Origin: Caryophanales bacterium
GTDB taxonomy: Bacteria > Bacillota > Bacilli > Exiguobacteriales > Exiguobacteriaceae
Reading direction: 5' to 3'
Assembly: GCA_902362975.1 (NCBI GenBank)
Contig: CABIYO010000013.1
Location: forward strand, 1 to 58,625
Length of the DNA: 58,625 bases
The position numbers were made by a program, and so were the translations under genes. The first letter of the stretch is position 1; each line of letters begins with the position of its first letter. Positions 8,025-17,138 of this stretch are shown here, in pieces. Below the pieces are notes generated by a model. It did no database searches. It saw nothing but the letters and a program-made list of their open reading frames with translations, and was not told the origin of the DNA.

Positions 8025-9116
8025 TCAGTCTTCAAAAAACCATTTCTTGCGTGGTTCTACTTTTAAGTTGTCCCCGTGTTTCTTCATTTCAGTGACAAGA
8101 TAGCGTTCAAGTTCATTCATTGCCTTGACCCAGTCAGTCATCGTCGCCACGAGCGGCACGACAATGAGAATGAGTTCTTCCTCTTCTTCTCTCATTTTCT
8201 CAATCATCAGTTTCGCAAAGTCAAAATTCTCATGAATGAGATCCTCTTCTCTATCGATGAGGTGCTCGTTCTCGAGCTCGTAGGCTGAAAACAGACGCTC
8301 ATGTCGACGCAACAAGTGACGAATATGGCGATACAACTCTTCGCTCAATTGTGGAGGAAGTTGTTCAATCGTATGAAAATCATGGTCGAGCTTCTCGATG
8401 ACATGGAGCGCGGCACGGTTCGTCTCAATCATTTTAGACTTCAGGACAGCTCGACGGAAGATCGGTGTCTTCTTCTCAAGCCATCGATTCGCTTTAATTT
8501 CTTCTTCAAAATAGGCGTACGTTTGTTCTGAGTCGCTATGCAACTTTTTCGTCTCTGGTAACGAGTCGAATGAGGAGCGGCCGCCTTCCGTCTCCGCGAA
8601 CAAGCGTGCGATCCGAACAATCATTTGACATGTGTCGGTGATTTGTGCTTCGAGTTTCCGTTCGTAGCGAGGTGGGAACAACAGTGCATTCACAATCAAC
8701 GCGACTGTAATCCCCATCATAATGAGTAGATAACGTTCGCCCGCAAACACCCACACCGGCATATCCGACTGGCTTGCCCCTTCCATGATGAGAATCGTCG
8801 TCAAGATGACGGTCCGTGTCGTCGATTCTAAATTTAAAAAGAGAAGAATGGAAATGGCGATGATGATGACGAATCCGATAGCGATTGGTGTCGGATTCGG
8901 AGTGAACAGCAGAAAACCGACGGAGAGTAATGCTCCAATCAGGTTCCCTTTCATTTCCTCAATCAATCGAAGCCCGGTTTGATAGACCGACGGCAGGAGC
9001 GCGAGTGACGCAGCGAGCGCCGGGACGACGATTTGTTGGAATTGAAATGCCTCGGCAATCAGCAAGACGATTGCAACCGATAGTCCGGTCTTAAAAGTTC
9101 TAGCCCCAAATTTCAT
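8025..9116 (-). CDS. Aromatic acid exporter family / FUSC-type membrane protein
   Basis: A 363-residue protein with six or so membrane helices in the first 145 residues, a P-P-R-Y-E cytoplasmic entry, and a long helical cytoplasmic half. It matches the DUF939/ArAE layout of B. subtilis YqjA-like proteins. I place the start at 9116 (MKFGARTFKTGL), with GAGGAAGG nine bases upstream; the longer frame to 9215 adds a highly charged leader across the promoter region. Family members are proposed exporters; no substrate can be read here. Confidence 0.75.
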   Translation of the reverse strand: MKFGARTFKTGLSVAIVLLIAEAFQFQQIVVPALAASLALLPSVYQTGLRLIEEMKGNLIGALLSVGFLLFTPNPTPIAIGFVIIIAISILLFLNLESTTRTVILTTILIMEGASQSDMPVWVFAGERYLLIMMGITVALIVNALLFPPRYERKLEAQITDTCQMIVRIARLFAETEGGRSSFDSLPETKKLHSDSEQTYAYFEEEIKANRWLEKKTPIFRRAVLKSKMIETNRAALHVIEKLDHDFHTIEQLPPQLSEELYRHIRHLLRRHERLFSAYELENEHLIDREEDLIHENFDFAKLMIEKMREEEEELILIVVPLVATMTDWVKAMNELERYLVTEMKKHGDNLKVEPRKKWFFED

Positions 9117-9291
9117 GTAGCGGTGCCTTCCTCTCTTACACCTGTCATATGTATTTTTTACCTTCTTCTTCAATTCTAAAACGTACCATATTCTTTTCAA
9201 GTGGAAATGAACCATTTTAGGCAGTTTTGTGAACGCTTCCGTGTTATGATGGCGTTGGATATTTCTTTCATCTTGATGGGGAGGGGTTTAC

Positions 9292-9912
9292 TTGTCAACA
9301 ATTGCTTTATTCGGTGGAAGTGGCCGTACAGGGGAACGGGTACTTGCGCGTTTATTGAATCAAGGACATGACGTCAAACTTTTAACAAGACATTCGATGG
9401 ATTCCAAGGAGGGTGTCAACGAAATCATCGGAGACGCGACGGACCAAGCAGCAGTACTAGAAACGGTTCGATCTGCAGACGTCGTTATCTCGGCATTAGG
9501 GACGGACAAACAAAACGTATTGTCTACATTCACACCACTCGTAATCGAAGCGATGAAACAATTTAACATAACACGCATCATCACGGTCGGGACCGCAGGC
9601 ATCTTGCAGGCACATGATAGCGACAACTATCGCTTTGAAACGAAAGAATCGAAGCGTACGATGACAACCGCAGCCGAAGATCACGCCCGTGCTTATGAGT
9701 TATTACGGGATTCAGGTTTAGCCTTCACGGTCATCTGTCCGACTCAACTGATCGATGAGCAATCGGACGGAGACATCATCATCTCAAAAGAGGTATTGGG
9801 GACGAAACATTCAGGTCCAATTTCGAGAGATGACGTTGCCGATTTGGTGATGGCTTGTTTAACGGACGATGACTATGTCGGACACCGTGTCGGCATCACG
9901 ACGGAATCATAA
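9292..9912 (+). CDS. NAD(P)-binding reductase, atypical SDR
   Basis: A 206-residue Rossmann protein. The N-terminal G-G-S-G-R-T-G motif binds the dinucleotide and a V-I-S-A-L-G-T-D segment closes the fourth strand. The usual YxxxK catalytic pair is not evident, as in NmrA/YwnB-like NAD(P)H-binding proteins. The start is TTG at 9292, five bases after GGGGAGGGG; no ATG nearby fits as well. It ends 16 bases before the dynA start and may share its transcript. Substrate unknown. Confidence 0.75.
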   Translation: MSTIALFGGSGRTGERVLARLLNQGHDVKLLTRHSMDSKEGVNEIIGDATDQAAVLETVRSADVVISALGTDKQNVLSTFTPLVIEAMKQFNITRIITVGTAGILQAHDSDNYRFETKESKRTMTTAAEDHARAYELLRDSGLAFTVICPTQLIDEQSDGDIIISKEVLGTKHSGPISRDDVADLVMACLTDDDYVGHRVGITTES

Positions 9913-9928
9913 TTAGGGGATGGGAAAC

Positions 9929-12900
9929 ATGCACGAACAACAAGAACAATTGGCACGACTCGCTTTGACGTTTGAACAAGAGGAGATGACGGACGCTGCA
10001 CGACTCGCCCGTACCGCCCTACAAAAAGTAACAAATGAAGAAGTATGGATTGCCGTCTGTGGTCACTTCTCAGCCGGAAAGTCGACATTGCTCAATGACT
10101 GGCTAGAGGAAGGGTTCCTTCCGACAAGTCCGATTCCGACGAGTGCCAACATCGTCACTTTACGAGGTGGCGAATCAGCGGCATCCGTCGCAATCAATGA
10201 TACGGACTGGATTTCATTAGATTCTTCTTCCCTATCAAATATTAGTGACTATTGCAAAGTCGAGGAAATCAAGGAAGTCGAGTATACGATTGATCGGTTC
10301 CCATTTGATGAATACGTCGTGTTGATGGATACGCCAGGGATTGACTCAACGGATGAACGACATCGCCAAGCGACGGAGCGCTCGCTCTTCTTGGCCGATC
10401 ACTTGTTCTTCATGATGGACTACAACCATGTCCAATCGGAACAAAACATCGGACTGATGAAACAATTTAGCCGGGAAGGACGTCCTTACTCCATCATCAT
10501 CAACCAAATCGACAAGCATGATGAGCGTGAACTCTCTTTCGTGGAGTTCAAAGCGTCATTGACGAAAGCGTTCCGACATCATGACATCGTCCCAAATGAC
10601 ACATTCTACATTTCACTTCATGATGAGCAACATCCGCATAACGAAGTCGAGCGCTTGCGGTCATATGTACGTCAAGTCATCGACGAGGCAAAACAGCAAC
10701 AAGTCGAGCATGCGGATGCATTGATTCATACGCTAGTCCACCGCAACGAATCATCGATTCAATCGATGTTGGATCAATTGCCGACTTATGAAAAGAGTTC
10801 GAAGGAAATGCAGTCACGTCTCCATCGCCTTGAGAAGAAACGAGCATGGTGGACCTCATTCCGTCGCGAATTTTTCAAACATCAGGCACCAATCGTTGAA
10901 AGTGCACCGATCATGACTTATGAGTTCCGTGAGTTGTTACGCTCTTATCTCGAGAGTTGTTCTCCTTCTTTCAAGGTCGGACTTTTGTTCTCGAAAGAGA
11001 AGACGAAGCAGGAACGAGCTCGTCGTGAGGAAGTGGCGGTCAAAGAATTCAACCGTCTGATCGATATGAACTTACGTCCACACCTCGTGAAGTACGCGGA
11101 AGACATCATCCGAGATTTGAAACTCCCAGAGACTCTCTTACCGAAAGGTGATGTCCTCCCGATTGCACCAAGCTCACTCATCACCAAACAAGTGAAATCC
11201 GGTGCGTCGCTAAGTGGTGATACGGTGTTGCAGTTCAGTCGTGACATCGAATCGGCCCTTGCGACATGGGTAACGAAAGAATCGGAACCTTGGGTCCATT
11301 CGACGGATACGTATATGAAAACGGAAGTCGACATGCGCTTGGAACAATTTACGACTGAAGAGGAAGCGTTGTATGAAGCACTCGATACGGAGGCGTTACG
11401 GATTCGTCTTTCGAACCGTTTGGACTCGATTCGAAAATATAAGGAGTTTCAACTTGATTCGAATCAATTAGATCAGCTGGCCGTTCGAAACTATGTCGAT
11501 GCAACGTATCTCCCAGAAAAACAGTCGAAAGTTGTTAAATCAGAGGTTGCATCGACGTCGATTTTGAAAGATGATTACCATTTATTTGATTTTGATTTTT
11601 CTTATGAAAATACGGTATGTGAAATATTAGAAGATCATCCATTGTTCCGCTCCCGAGTCTCGACATTACGCAAGAAAATCGAGCGTGCGAAGCATGAGCA
11701 ATATACGTTCGCCATCTTCGGAGCATTTTCGGCTGGAAAGTCCTCGACTCTCAATGCGCTTTTCGGTGAGACAGTATTACCGACGTCCCCTAACCCGTTG
11801 ACGGCATCCATCACAAAGATCGTCCCGCCGAACGGACGGACGAATCGAACGGCATCGATCACCTTCAAATCACACGACGAACTCGAAGAGGAGTTACAAG
11901 GTTATGGGACTTCCCTCGCCTCTCTCGATGTCGATCACCCGTTCGTCAATGCCGTAAAATCGGCACCTCTCGAGTATCTCGGACGAACGGAAGTCGTCGA
12001 CTATGACACGTTCTGCGCATTCGTCGCACAAGAAGAGAAAAGCTGCATCGTGAAAGAGATTGAACTTCATCTCGACTCACCGTGGGCAGATCGTGGCATC
12101 GTCTTCGTCGATACGCCGGGGGCCGATTCACAGTTCAACCGACATAGCGATGTCCAATTCGGTTATATGCGTGACGCGGACGCCGTCTTGTTCGTCACCT
12201 ATTACAACCATGCCTTCACCGAAGCAGACCGGGAGCTCGTCATTCAGCTTGGCCGTGTCCAAGGGACTGGAGATCACGAGATGTTCTTCCTCGTCAATGC
12301 GTCTGACCTTGCGACAGATGAAGAAGAACGGGATGCTGTCACGGATTACGTGGCACAACAGTTGACCGCGCTCGGTGTTCGGAGACCGACTGTCCTACCC
12401 ATCTCAAGCCGAAACGCCATGCAGGGCGATGATGCTGGGTTTGATCGGTTCGTCTCAACACTTGAACGCTACGTCGACAAAGACCTTCGCCTCGCAAACG
12501 CGATGCGTATACAGGAAGAAACGACAGCGCTACTCGCTACATTTGATCGTGTATTGAACGAAGCGAAAGAAGACGCGTCGGCGAAAGAACATCGTCGCCA
12601 ACAATTGATTGCTTTACTCGAGAACCCACCGGCACTCGATATGTCAGCACTCATTGACCTGTTTGATCGGGAAGCGAAAGAACTCCTCGCCCACCTCGAG
12701 ACGCGATCACTTCTCCGCCTCTCGGACTTCGTCAAGGAGACGTTCCATCCGGTCGAGGTCGATGGATCGAGAAAGAGCCTAGAACGCGCACTCGGACGTA
12801 CACTCGACAAATACGCCTACGATATCCAGCAAGAGCTCCAAGTGTTCCAGTATCGATTGGAGCGATACGTCAAACGCGAGTTCGTCTCCTTGGTCGAACG

Positions 12901-13315
12901 GTTGACAGAACGTCAAGCGTCTCTCCTTCCGACGCTTGAATTTGACCATGACCTCGACGTGGCATGGTTACGAGAGGCTGTCGAACCGATTCATCTCGAG
13001 ACATCACCTTATCAGTCGGTATTGAAGCGCTATAAGAATGCGAGTCAATTTTTCGAGGGAGACGGACGGACGCAACTGAAGGATGAGTTGACCTCACTTC
13101 TTCGCGATATGATTCGGTCGCGTCTTGAAACGATTCATACGAAGCAAATCGAACGGGCCAACACGGAAATCAGTAAAACTGAAGTCGAGATTGAACGAGA
13201 GTGGTCAACTCAATTGAAAGAACTTGCCGATGCAGAGCTCAGCATGTTGACGGACAACCATTCCTTTGATGAGATGCATGAACGACTCGAATCGCTCAGA
13301 AAGGAAACGGTATGA
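9929..13315 (+). CDS. dynA: Tandem dynamin-family GTPase DynA
   Basis: A protein of about 1128 residues made of two fused dynamin units, as in B. subtilis DynA (YpbR), which tethers and fuses membranes and helps survive membrane damage. P-loops are at about 45-52 (GHFSAGKS) and 598-605 (GAFSAGKS), each followed by a DTPG motif (DTPGIDS and DTPGADS). N-x-x-D-like base motifs are INQIDKHD in the first unit and NASDLA in the second. I prefer ATG 9929 over 9920 because AGGGGATGGG overlaps the latter. An A/T-rich linker joins the halves near residue 555. A membrane microprotein overlaps its stop codon. Confidence 0.92.
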   Translation: MHEQQEQLARLALTFEQEEMTDAARLARTALQKVTNEEVWIAVCGHFSAGKSTLLNDWLEEGFLPTSPIPTSANIVTLRGGESAASVAINDTDWISLDSSSLSNISDYCKVEEIKEVEYTIDRFPFDEYVVLMDTPGIDSTDERHRQATERSLFLADHLFFMMDYNHVQSEQNIGLMKQFSREGRPYSIIINQIDKHDERELSFVEFKASLTKAFRHHDIVPNDTFYISLHDEQHPHNEVERLRSYVRQVIDEAKQQQVEHADALIHTLVHRNESSIQSMLDQLPTYEKSSKEMQSRLHRLEKKRAWWTSFRREFFKHQAPIVESAPIMTYEFRELLRSYLESCSPSFKVGLLFSKEKTKQERARREEVAVKEFNRLIDMNLRPHLVKYAEDIIRDLKLPETLLPKGDVLPIAPSSLITKQVKSGASLSGDTVLQFSRDIESALATWVTKESEPWVHSTDTYMKTEVDMRLEQFTTEEEALYEALDTEALRIRLSNRLDSIRKYKEFQLDSNQLDQLAVRNYVDATYLPEKQSKVVKSEVASTSILKDDYHLFDFDFSYENTVCEILEDHPLFRSRVSTLRKKIERAKHEQYTFAIFGAFSAGKSSTLNALFGETVLPTSPNPLTASITKIVPPNGRTNRTASITFKSHDELEEELQGYGTSLASLDVDHPFVNAVKSAPLEYLGRTEVVDYDTFCAFVAQEEKSCIVKEIELHLDSPWADRGIVFVDTPGADSQFNRHSDVQFGYMRDADAVLFVTYYNHAFTEADRELVIQLGRVQGTGDHEMFFLVNASDLATDEEERDAVTDYVAQQLTALGVRRPTVLPISSRNAMQGDDAGFDRFVSTLERYVDKDLRLANAMRIQEETTALLATFDRVLNEAKEDASAKEHRRQQLIALLENPPALDMSALIDLFDREAKELLAHLETRSLLRLSDFVKETFHPVEVDGSRKSLERALGRTLDKYAYDIQQELQVFQYRLERYVKREFVSLVERLTERQASLLPTLEFDHDLDVAWLREAVEPIHLETSPYQSVLKRYKNASQFFEGDGRTQLKDELTSLLRDMIRSRLETIHTKQIERANTEISKTEVEIEREWSTQLKELADAELSMLTDNHSFDEMHERLESLRKETV

Positions 13316-13407
13316 ACACATTACTGCTCATCGGACTCATTCCCGCTGTCGTCATGACGATTGTTCTGGGGCTGTTTCTGAGATATCTCTATTTGAACAA
13401 AGAATAA
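13312..13407 (+). CDS. 31-residue membrane microprotein coupled to dynA
   Basis: The frame begins at an ATG overlapping the dynA stop (ATGA) and encodes 31 residues: a short polar start (MNT), one hydrophobic helix of about 21 residues, and an RYLYLNKE tail. An AGAAAGGAA ribosome-site-like stretch lies just inside the dynA end. A strong terminator follows 4 bases later, so it is the last gene of the unit. Coupling and composition argue that it is real. A role with DynA at the membrane is inference only; no known family is recognised. Confidence 0.6.
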   Translation: MNTLLLIGLIPAVVMTIVLGLFLRYLYLNKE

Positions 13408-13411
13408 CGGG

Positions 13412-13450
13412 AACGGTCCTCGATGCGCACATGACATCGAGGACCGTTTT
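13412..13450. terminator. Terminator after dynA and its microprotein
   Basis: A 14-base perfect stem (AACGGTCCTCGATG arm) with a 9-base loop and a short T-run on the plus strand. It overlaps the last codon of the convergent oxidoreductase gene. Confidence 0.85.
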
Positions 13451-14441
13451 AAGTTTGTATTTTTTTGTCTGCTGGATAGACCACGCCAAGCTGTGTTCGA
13501 ACGTTCGTCATCACATTAGCAAGAAGAATCATGTCATTTGCTGAATGTACAACTGTTTCCGAAGCACTAACTTCGATCGCACGGACGAACGCTTCGATCT
13601 CATATGACATCGGAGCATTCTGTGATTCTGATACGATTTCTGACGTGCCATCCCGTAACTCTAGACGGACTTCATCGCACGTCGCGATATCATTGATGAT
13701 GATACGCCCTTTTTCTCCGATGATCTCAGAAGGAGTTGATGTCGCATGGATTTTTGAGTGCATGACAATCACATCAAGGTCATTATAGGAGAGAATGACC
13801 GTTCCGCTCCCGTCCACTCCAGATTCTAACCTAACGCCGCTCGCCTGGATATCATTCGGCTGACCAAACAGTTTTAAGGCGGGGCCGAGGAGATAGACAC
13901 CGAGGTCCATCAACGAGCCGTTCGAGAATGCAGGATTGAACGTATTCGGGTTCTCCCCTTGTTTATAGAGGTCGTACCGTGAAGAATACTGTGATTTATT
14001 AAAGACGGCCCGACGCACCGGAGCAATTCGCTCCATCGCCTGTTGAATCCGTTCAAAATTCGGCATGAACAGATTACGTAACGCCTCAAGTAAGACGACC
14101 TCGTTCTCCTTCGCGACTTCAATCATGCGGGTGACTTCCTGGACGTTCGAGGCGAGTGGTTTTTCACACAGGACGTGTTTACCATGCTGCATGAACAAGA
14201 TACTCTGTTCGGCGTGAAGTGAGTTCGGACTCGCAATATAGATGGCATCGATGACATCACTCTTCGCCATCTCTTCAAGTGACGTGAACGTATGTAAGAT
14301 GGAGTGACTCGCTGCATATTCGTTAGCACGCGAATCCGTGCGCGAATAGAGAGCTGTCACTTCTACGTCATCCAAATGATTGATTGTGTCAATAAACCAG
14401 TCTGTGATGAAGTTTGTACCAATAATGCCAAAACGGATCAT
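13449..14441 (-). CDS. Gfo/Idh/MocA-family oxidoreductase
   Basis: A 330-residue NAD(P)-dependent dehydrogenase-like protein. The N-terminal Rossmann motif is F-G-I-I-G-T-N. The C-E-K-P-L-A segment near residue 93 carries the family's conserved lysine. A C-terminal alpha/beta domain includes an N-G-S-L-M-D-L-G-V-Y stretch. GAGGAATTC precedes the start by 3 bases. The downstream end runs into the dynA terminator. A second member of the same family lies at 44.4 kb; the two share fold but are clearly different genes. Substrate unknown. Confidence 0.88.
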   Translation of the reverse strand: MIRFGIIGTNFITDWFIDTINHLDDVEVTALYSRTDSRANEYAASHSILHTFTSLEEMAKSDVIDAIYIASPNSLHAEQSILFMQHGKHVLCEKPLASNVQEVTRMIEVAKENEVVLLEALRNLFMPNFERIQQAMERIAPVRRAVFNKSQYSSRYDLYKQGENPNTFNPAFSNGSLMDLGVYLLGPALKLFGQPNDIQASGVRLESGVDGSGTVILSYNDLDVIVMHSKIHATSTPSEIIGEKGRIIINDIATCDEVRLELRDGTSEIVSESQNAPMSYEIEAFVRAIEVSASETVVHSANDMILLANVMTNVRTQLGVVYPADKKIQT

Positions 14442-14450
14442 GTGAATTCC

Positions 14451-14933
14451 TCATTTCTGTTCTTTCAGTTTTTTGATGAGTAAAATTTCATCCAATAAAG
14501 GAATCTTATCATATCCGACATGTGGGATTGTCGCTTTCAGTTTTCTTGCCCGCGTCACCGCATCATGAATGATTCGTTCTAGACGATAGCCACGACGTTG
14601 ATAAAAGCCAAGCGCTCTCAAATTATCATTGGTTGTGATGACGATTAATTGCTTAACTCCGTGCTGCATACCAATTTCTTCAACAGCATGGAGTAAGTGA
14701 GAGCCGATCCCACTATTCTCTATCAGACTATCAAGAGATATGATTTCTACTTCTTCATCCCGAATAACATACGTAACAAGACCGTGAATTTGATTTGTTT
14801 TCATGTAGACAAATCCTTCGAGCTCTGCACAATCGTATGTTCCCGAAGAAACGACCATTTGAGTTGAACCCCAATGTTTAACAAAAAAATTGCGAATATC
14901 TTCTTGCATACTAGTATTGATTGGTACAATCAT
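14451..14933 (-). CDS. GNAT-family N-acetyltransferase
   Basis: A 160-residue GNAT protein. The acetyl-CoA binding loop falls in the I-G-S-H-L-L stretch near residue 75-80, and the C-terminal half has the R-A-L-G-F-Y-Q-R-R-G-Y-R motif typical of strand 5 and helix 4. It lies 9 bases upstream of the Gfo/Idh gene on the same strand, so they may form an operon. A palindromic motif shared with two other accessory genes lies 31 bases upstream. Substrate unknown. Confidence 0.82.
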   Translation of the reverse strand: MIVPINTSMQEDIRNFFVKHWGSTQMVVSSGTYDCAELEGFVYMKTNQIHGLVTYVIRDEEVEIISLDSLIENSGIGSHLLHAVEEIGMQHGVKQLIVITTNDNLRALGFYQRRGYRLERIIHDAVTRARKLKATIPHVGYDKIPLLDEILLIKKLKEQK

Positions 14934-14963
14934 TTATTTCATCCCTGTCCATATATGATTAAA

Positions 14964-14981
14964 AAATACGGTATTTGAAAT
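14964..14981. promoter_or_regulatory. Shared palindromic motif, copy 1
   Basis: AAATACGGTATTTGAAAT: a palindromic AAATAC-N-GTATTT core followed by GAAAT. It lies just upstream of the GNAT gene at 14451-14933. Near-identical copies lie upstream of two other minus-strand genes (17853, 45936). Possibly an operator or part of a common promoter. Confidence 0.4.
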
Positions 14982-15007
14982 ATGTTGAAAGCTAATCTAC
15001 TCTCTTA

Positions 15008-15745
15008 TTATTTGGTTTCATTCTGAAAGACTTCGGCACGTCTCCTCTCCTTAAACAGCCAACGATAAATCTTTTCCTCATTTCCGACATAGGCTACACC
15101 GTTTTCAATAGTCAACGAGGAACAGTCAAGGAGATGACGTGGCATCGGATAAGAGTCAATTCGTCCGTCTACTTGGACATGAACGAGACGACCGTCGATT
15201 AAAGAGATGACCCACACCCCCTTCTCTGATGCACACATCACGTCACAATCATGAAGGACCGGGGCATTTCTGACTTCTTGATTATAGCGAAAACGTACGG
15301 CTCCCTCTATTGAGAAGCAGACGAGTGCTCGGTCGAGACCCCTTCTCCAAAGATCCCCTCGTCCCCATACCCGATCCAGATTCCCGTTTCATTTATAACG
15401 ACTACTGCAATCGCGTTACCTGCGTGAAATGAATGTTTGATGTCTCCGTCTGCATCTAACACCCACGCATTGATTGGTTCCCCTTCTAACGTAAATGCCC
15501 AGATGAACAAGTGATTCTCGTCAATGATTCGAATACCCGCCATATATTCATGACGTTTGAAGTCCATAATCAACCCATTCCAATGGATGTAGAATTGATG
15601 ATTGGTCTTGACCAAGCGAGCGGAACCCATTGACTTGCGCGCATTTGAAAGTCCTTATCATCTTTCAAACGAAACTTCCCTCCATATTCATCACTGCTGG
15701 TTCCGTCCTCTCCAGAAAAGAGAAGCACGATTCCACCTTTTCCAG
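15008..15745 (-). pseudogene. Broken beta-propeller-like gene
   Basis: Two open stretches (15307-15630 and 15008-15241) join into one protein if the frame is shifted once near 15330. The second frame then reads from DRALVCFSIEGAV through VMCASEKGVW into the C-terminal stretch. A further coherent stretch (GIVLLFSGEDG onward) precedes the first in another frame, implying a second shift near 15645. The joined product shows repeated W/G-rich strands such as GIWIGYGDEG, GVWVISLIDGRL and GVAYVGNEEKIYRW, like a small beta-propeller. The 5' end is fused to a decayed SDR gene. I do not recognise a specific family. Confidence 0.6.
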
Positions 15746-16081
15746 ATTCGCCCGGCTACCTAAAATATGTATCACCTCTGCAGTTTCCGAATGATTCAAA
15801 ATGAGTTGCATCGCTTTCCCTGAGCCTCGGTGCACCTACGCGATGACTCGATCAAATGGACCTTTTTCTTGCACTGCACGCTGTAGTGCGTTTGAAAGTA
15901 GTTCCTCATCGCAATAATCAACAATCAGCGGATGACAAGTTTCAGGATTTCTTTGTCCGACGCTTGCCATTTTTTCTTTATTTCGTCCAATGACCGTGAC
16001 ATCATCTTCGATTGCCAAATAAGATGCGAGTCCTGCCAACATCCCTGTCCCTCCGACGAGCAATATATGTTTTCGATTCAT
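15734..16081 (-). pseudogene. Short-chain dehydrogenase-like gene, nonsense mutation and 3' truncation
   Basis: Starts with MNRKHILLVGGTGMLAG, a Rossmann glycine motif, with GAGGTG upstream of the ATG at 16081. A TAG at 15836-15838 interrupts the frame between V-I-A and V-H; related short SDR-like proteins have a tryptophan there, so TGG to TAG is likely. The frame stays coherent after the stop up to GSRANLEKV near 15734. It then gives way to the propeller-like fragment in another frame, so the last third is missing. Not expected to be functional. Confidence 0.7.
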
Positions 16082-16298
16082 GCTATCACCTCTTTTTCCA
16101 TTATACACCAATCATTCGTACTTCTTTTTCTAAAGAAGTGTTCGCAAACATTCACGTCTTTTCAAAAATAAGCCTTTTAAAATAGAGTGAATCACTTATA
16201 ATGAATCAAGTGTTCGAATCGGTTTGAACAATCACTATTCCGGAAAATGGATAATAGTGTTATCATTGCAATTTATTTCTTTTAAGAGGAGGATACCT

Positions 16299-17108
16299 AT
16301 GAGACACTGGACAACGATGTCCATACAACTGATCGCACTCATCGTTGTATCGTTGACATGTAGTATTCTACTTTCCTCTGTGCTGATCCTGAATCATCTA
16401 CCCGTTTGGTGGATGATCTGTATTCCGATTCTTTATCTTTCAACTTTGCTCATTCACCGAGCGTCTGGTGTACTCATTCTGTTAGGATTCGCTGCTTACT
16501 TTTTAATCACGATGCCTGTGTATGAGACTGCCGCTACTGCGCAACTATATATTTTATTACTATTAGCGATTTTGACGGGGGTGTCTTACTGGCTCCAAGT
16601 CAAGCTGTTTCATGCCCAGTTTGCACTAAAGGTTGCGGAAACGAGGGTCAGTCAGTTAATTGCGGTCGACCCAGAGACCGGTTTTGATAACCGTGATCGT
16701 TTTTTGATGGATATAGAGGCTGAACGGGATCGGTTGATTCGCCACGGTGAAACGTTCGTGGTGTCATTCATCACACTGCCCATTCTCGATCATTTTGAAA
16801 AACAGTATGGTTCATCCGAATATGAGTGGTTTTTAGACTATTTTAGTGACGAACTTCACGAAGCGACTCGACGAACGGACAAGAAGTATCGGGTTGCGCA
16901 AGACACATTCGCCATGATTTTCCCTCGAACTTCAATCGAAAATGCACATATTGTACATGAACGAATCAGACCACTACTACTAGATTATTCACGTCAGAAC
17001 GGTGATTCGCTCACTATTGAATGCTCAGACCAATCGTTTGAGGTGAACTTGGAGAACGCAACCATACGATTAGAAGAAATTCATCGGTATGTCGAATCTA
17101 AAGACTAA
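16299..17108 (+). CDS. Membrane protein with a degenerate GGDEF domain
   Basis: A 269-residue protein with four membrane helices in the first 100 residues and a GGDEF-fold domain from about 120 on. The domain keeps the D-P-E-T-G-F-D-N-R entry and the R-H-G segment, but the active-site signature is AQDTF at about 200-204 instead of GG(D/E)EF, so it should not make c-di-GMP. It resembles YdaK-type degenerate receptors in layout. The start at 16299 has AAGAGGAGG upstream; the longer frame from 16224 has none. It stands alone, whereas ydaK sits in a polysaccharide operon. A c-di-GMP-binding role is inference. Confidence 0.7.
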   Translation: MRHWTTMSIQLIALIVVSLTCSILLSSVLILNHLPVWWMICIPILYLSTLLIHRASGVLILLGFAAYFLITMPVYETAATAQLYILLLLAILTGVSYWLQVKLFHAQFALKVAETRVSQLIAVDPETGFDNRDRFLMDIEAERDRLIRHGETFVVSFITLPILDHFEKQYGSSEYEWFLDYFSDELHEATRRTDKKYRVAQDTFAMIFPRTSIENAHIVHERIRPLLLDYSRQNGDSLTIECSDQSFEVNLENATIRLEEIHRYVESKD

Positions 17109-17110
17109 AA

Positions 17111-17138
17111 AATGAGTTCAATTGTGAACTCATTTTTT
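17111..17138. terminator. Terminator shared by two convergent genes
   Basis: A 10-base stem (AATGAGTTCA) with loop ATTG and a T-run on the plus strand. It lies between the GGDEF-like gene and the convergent VOC gene. Confidence 0.85.
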
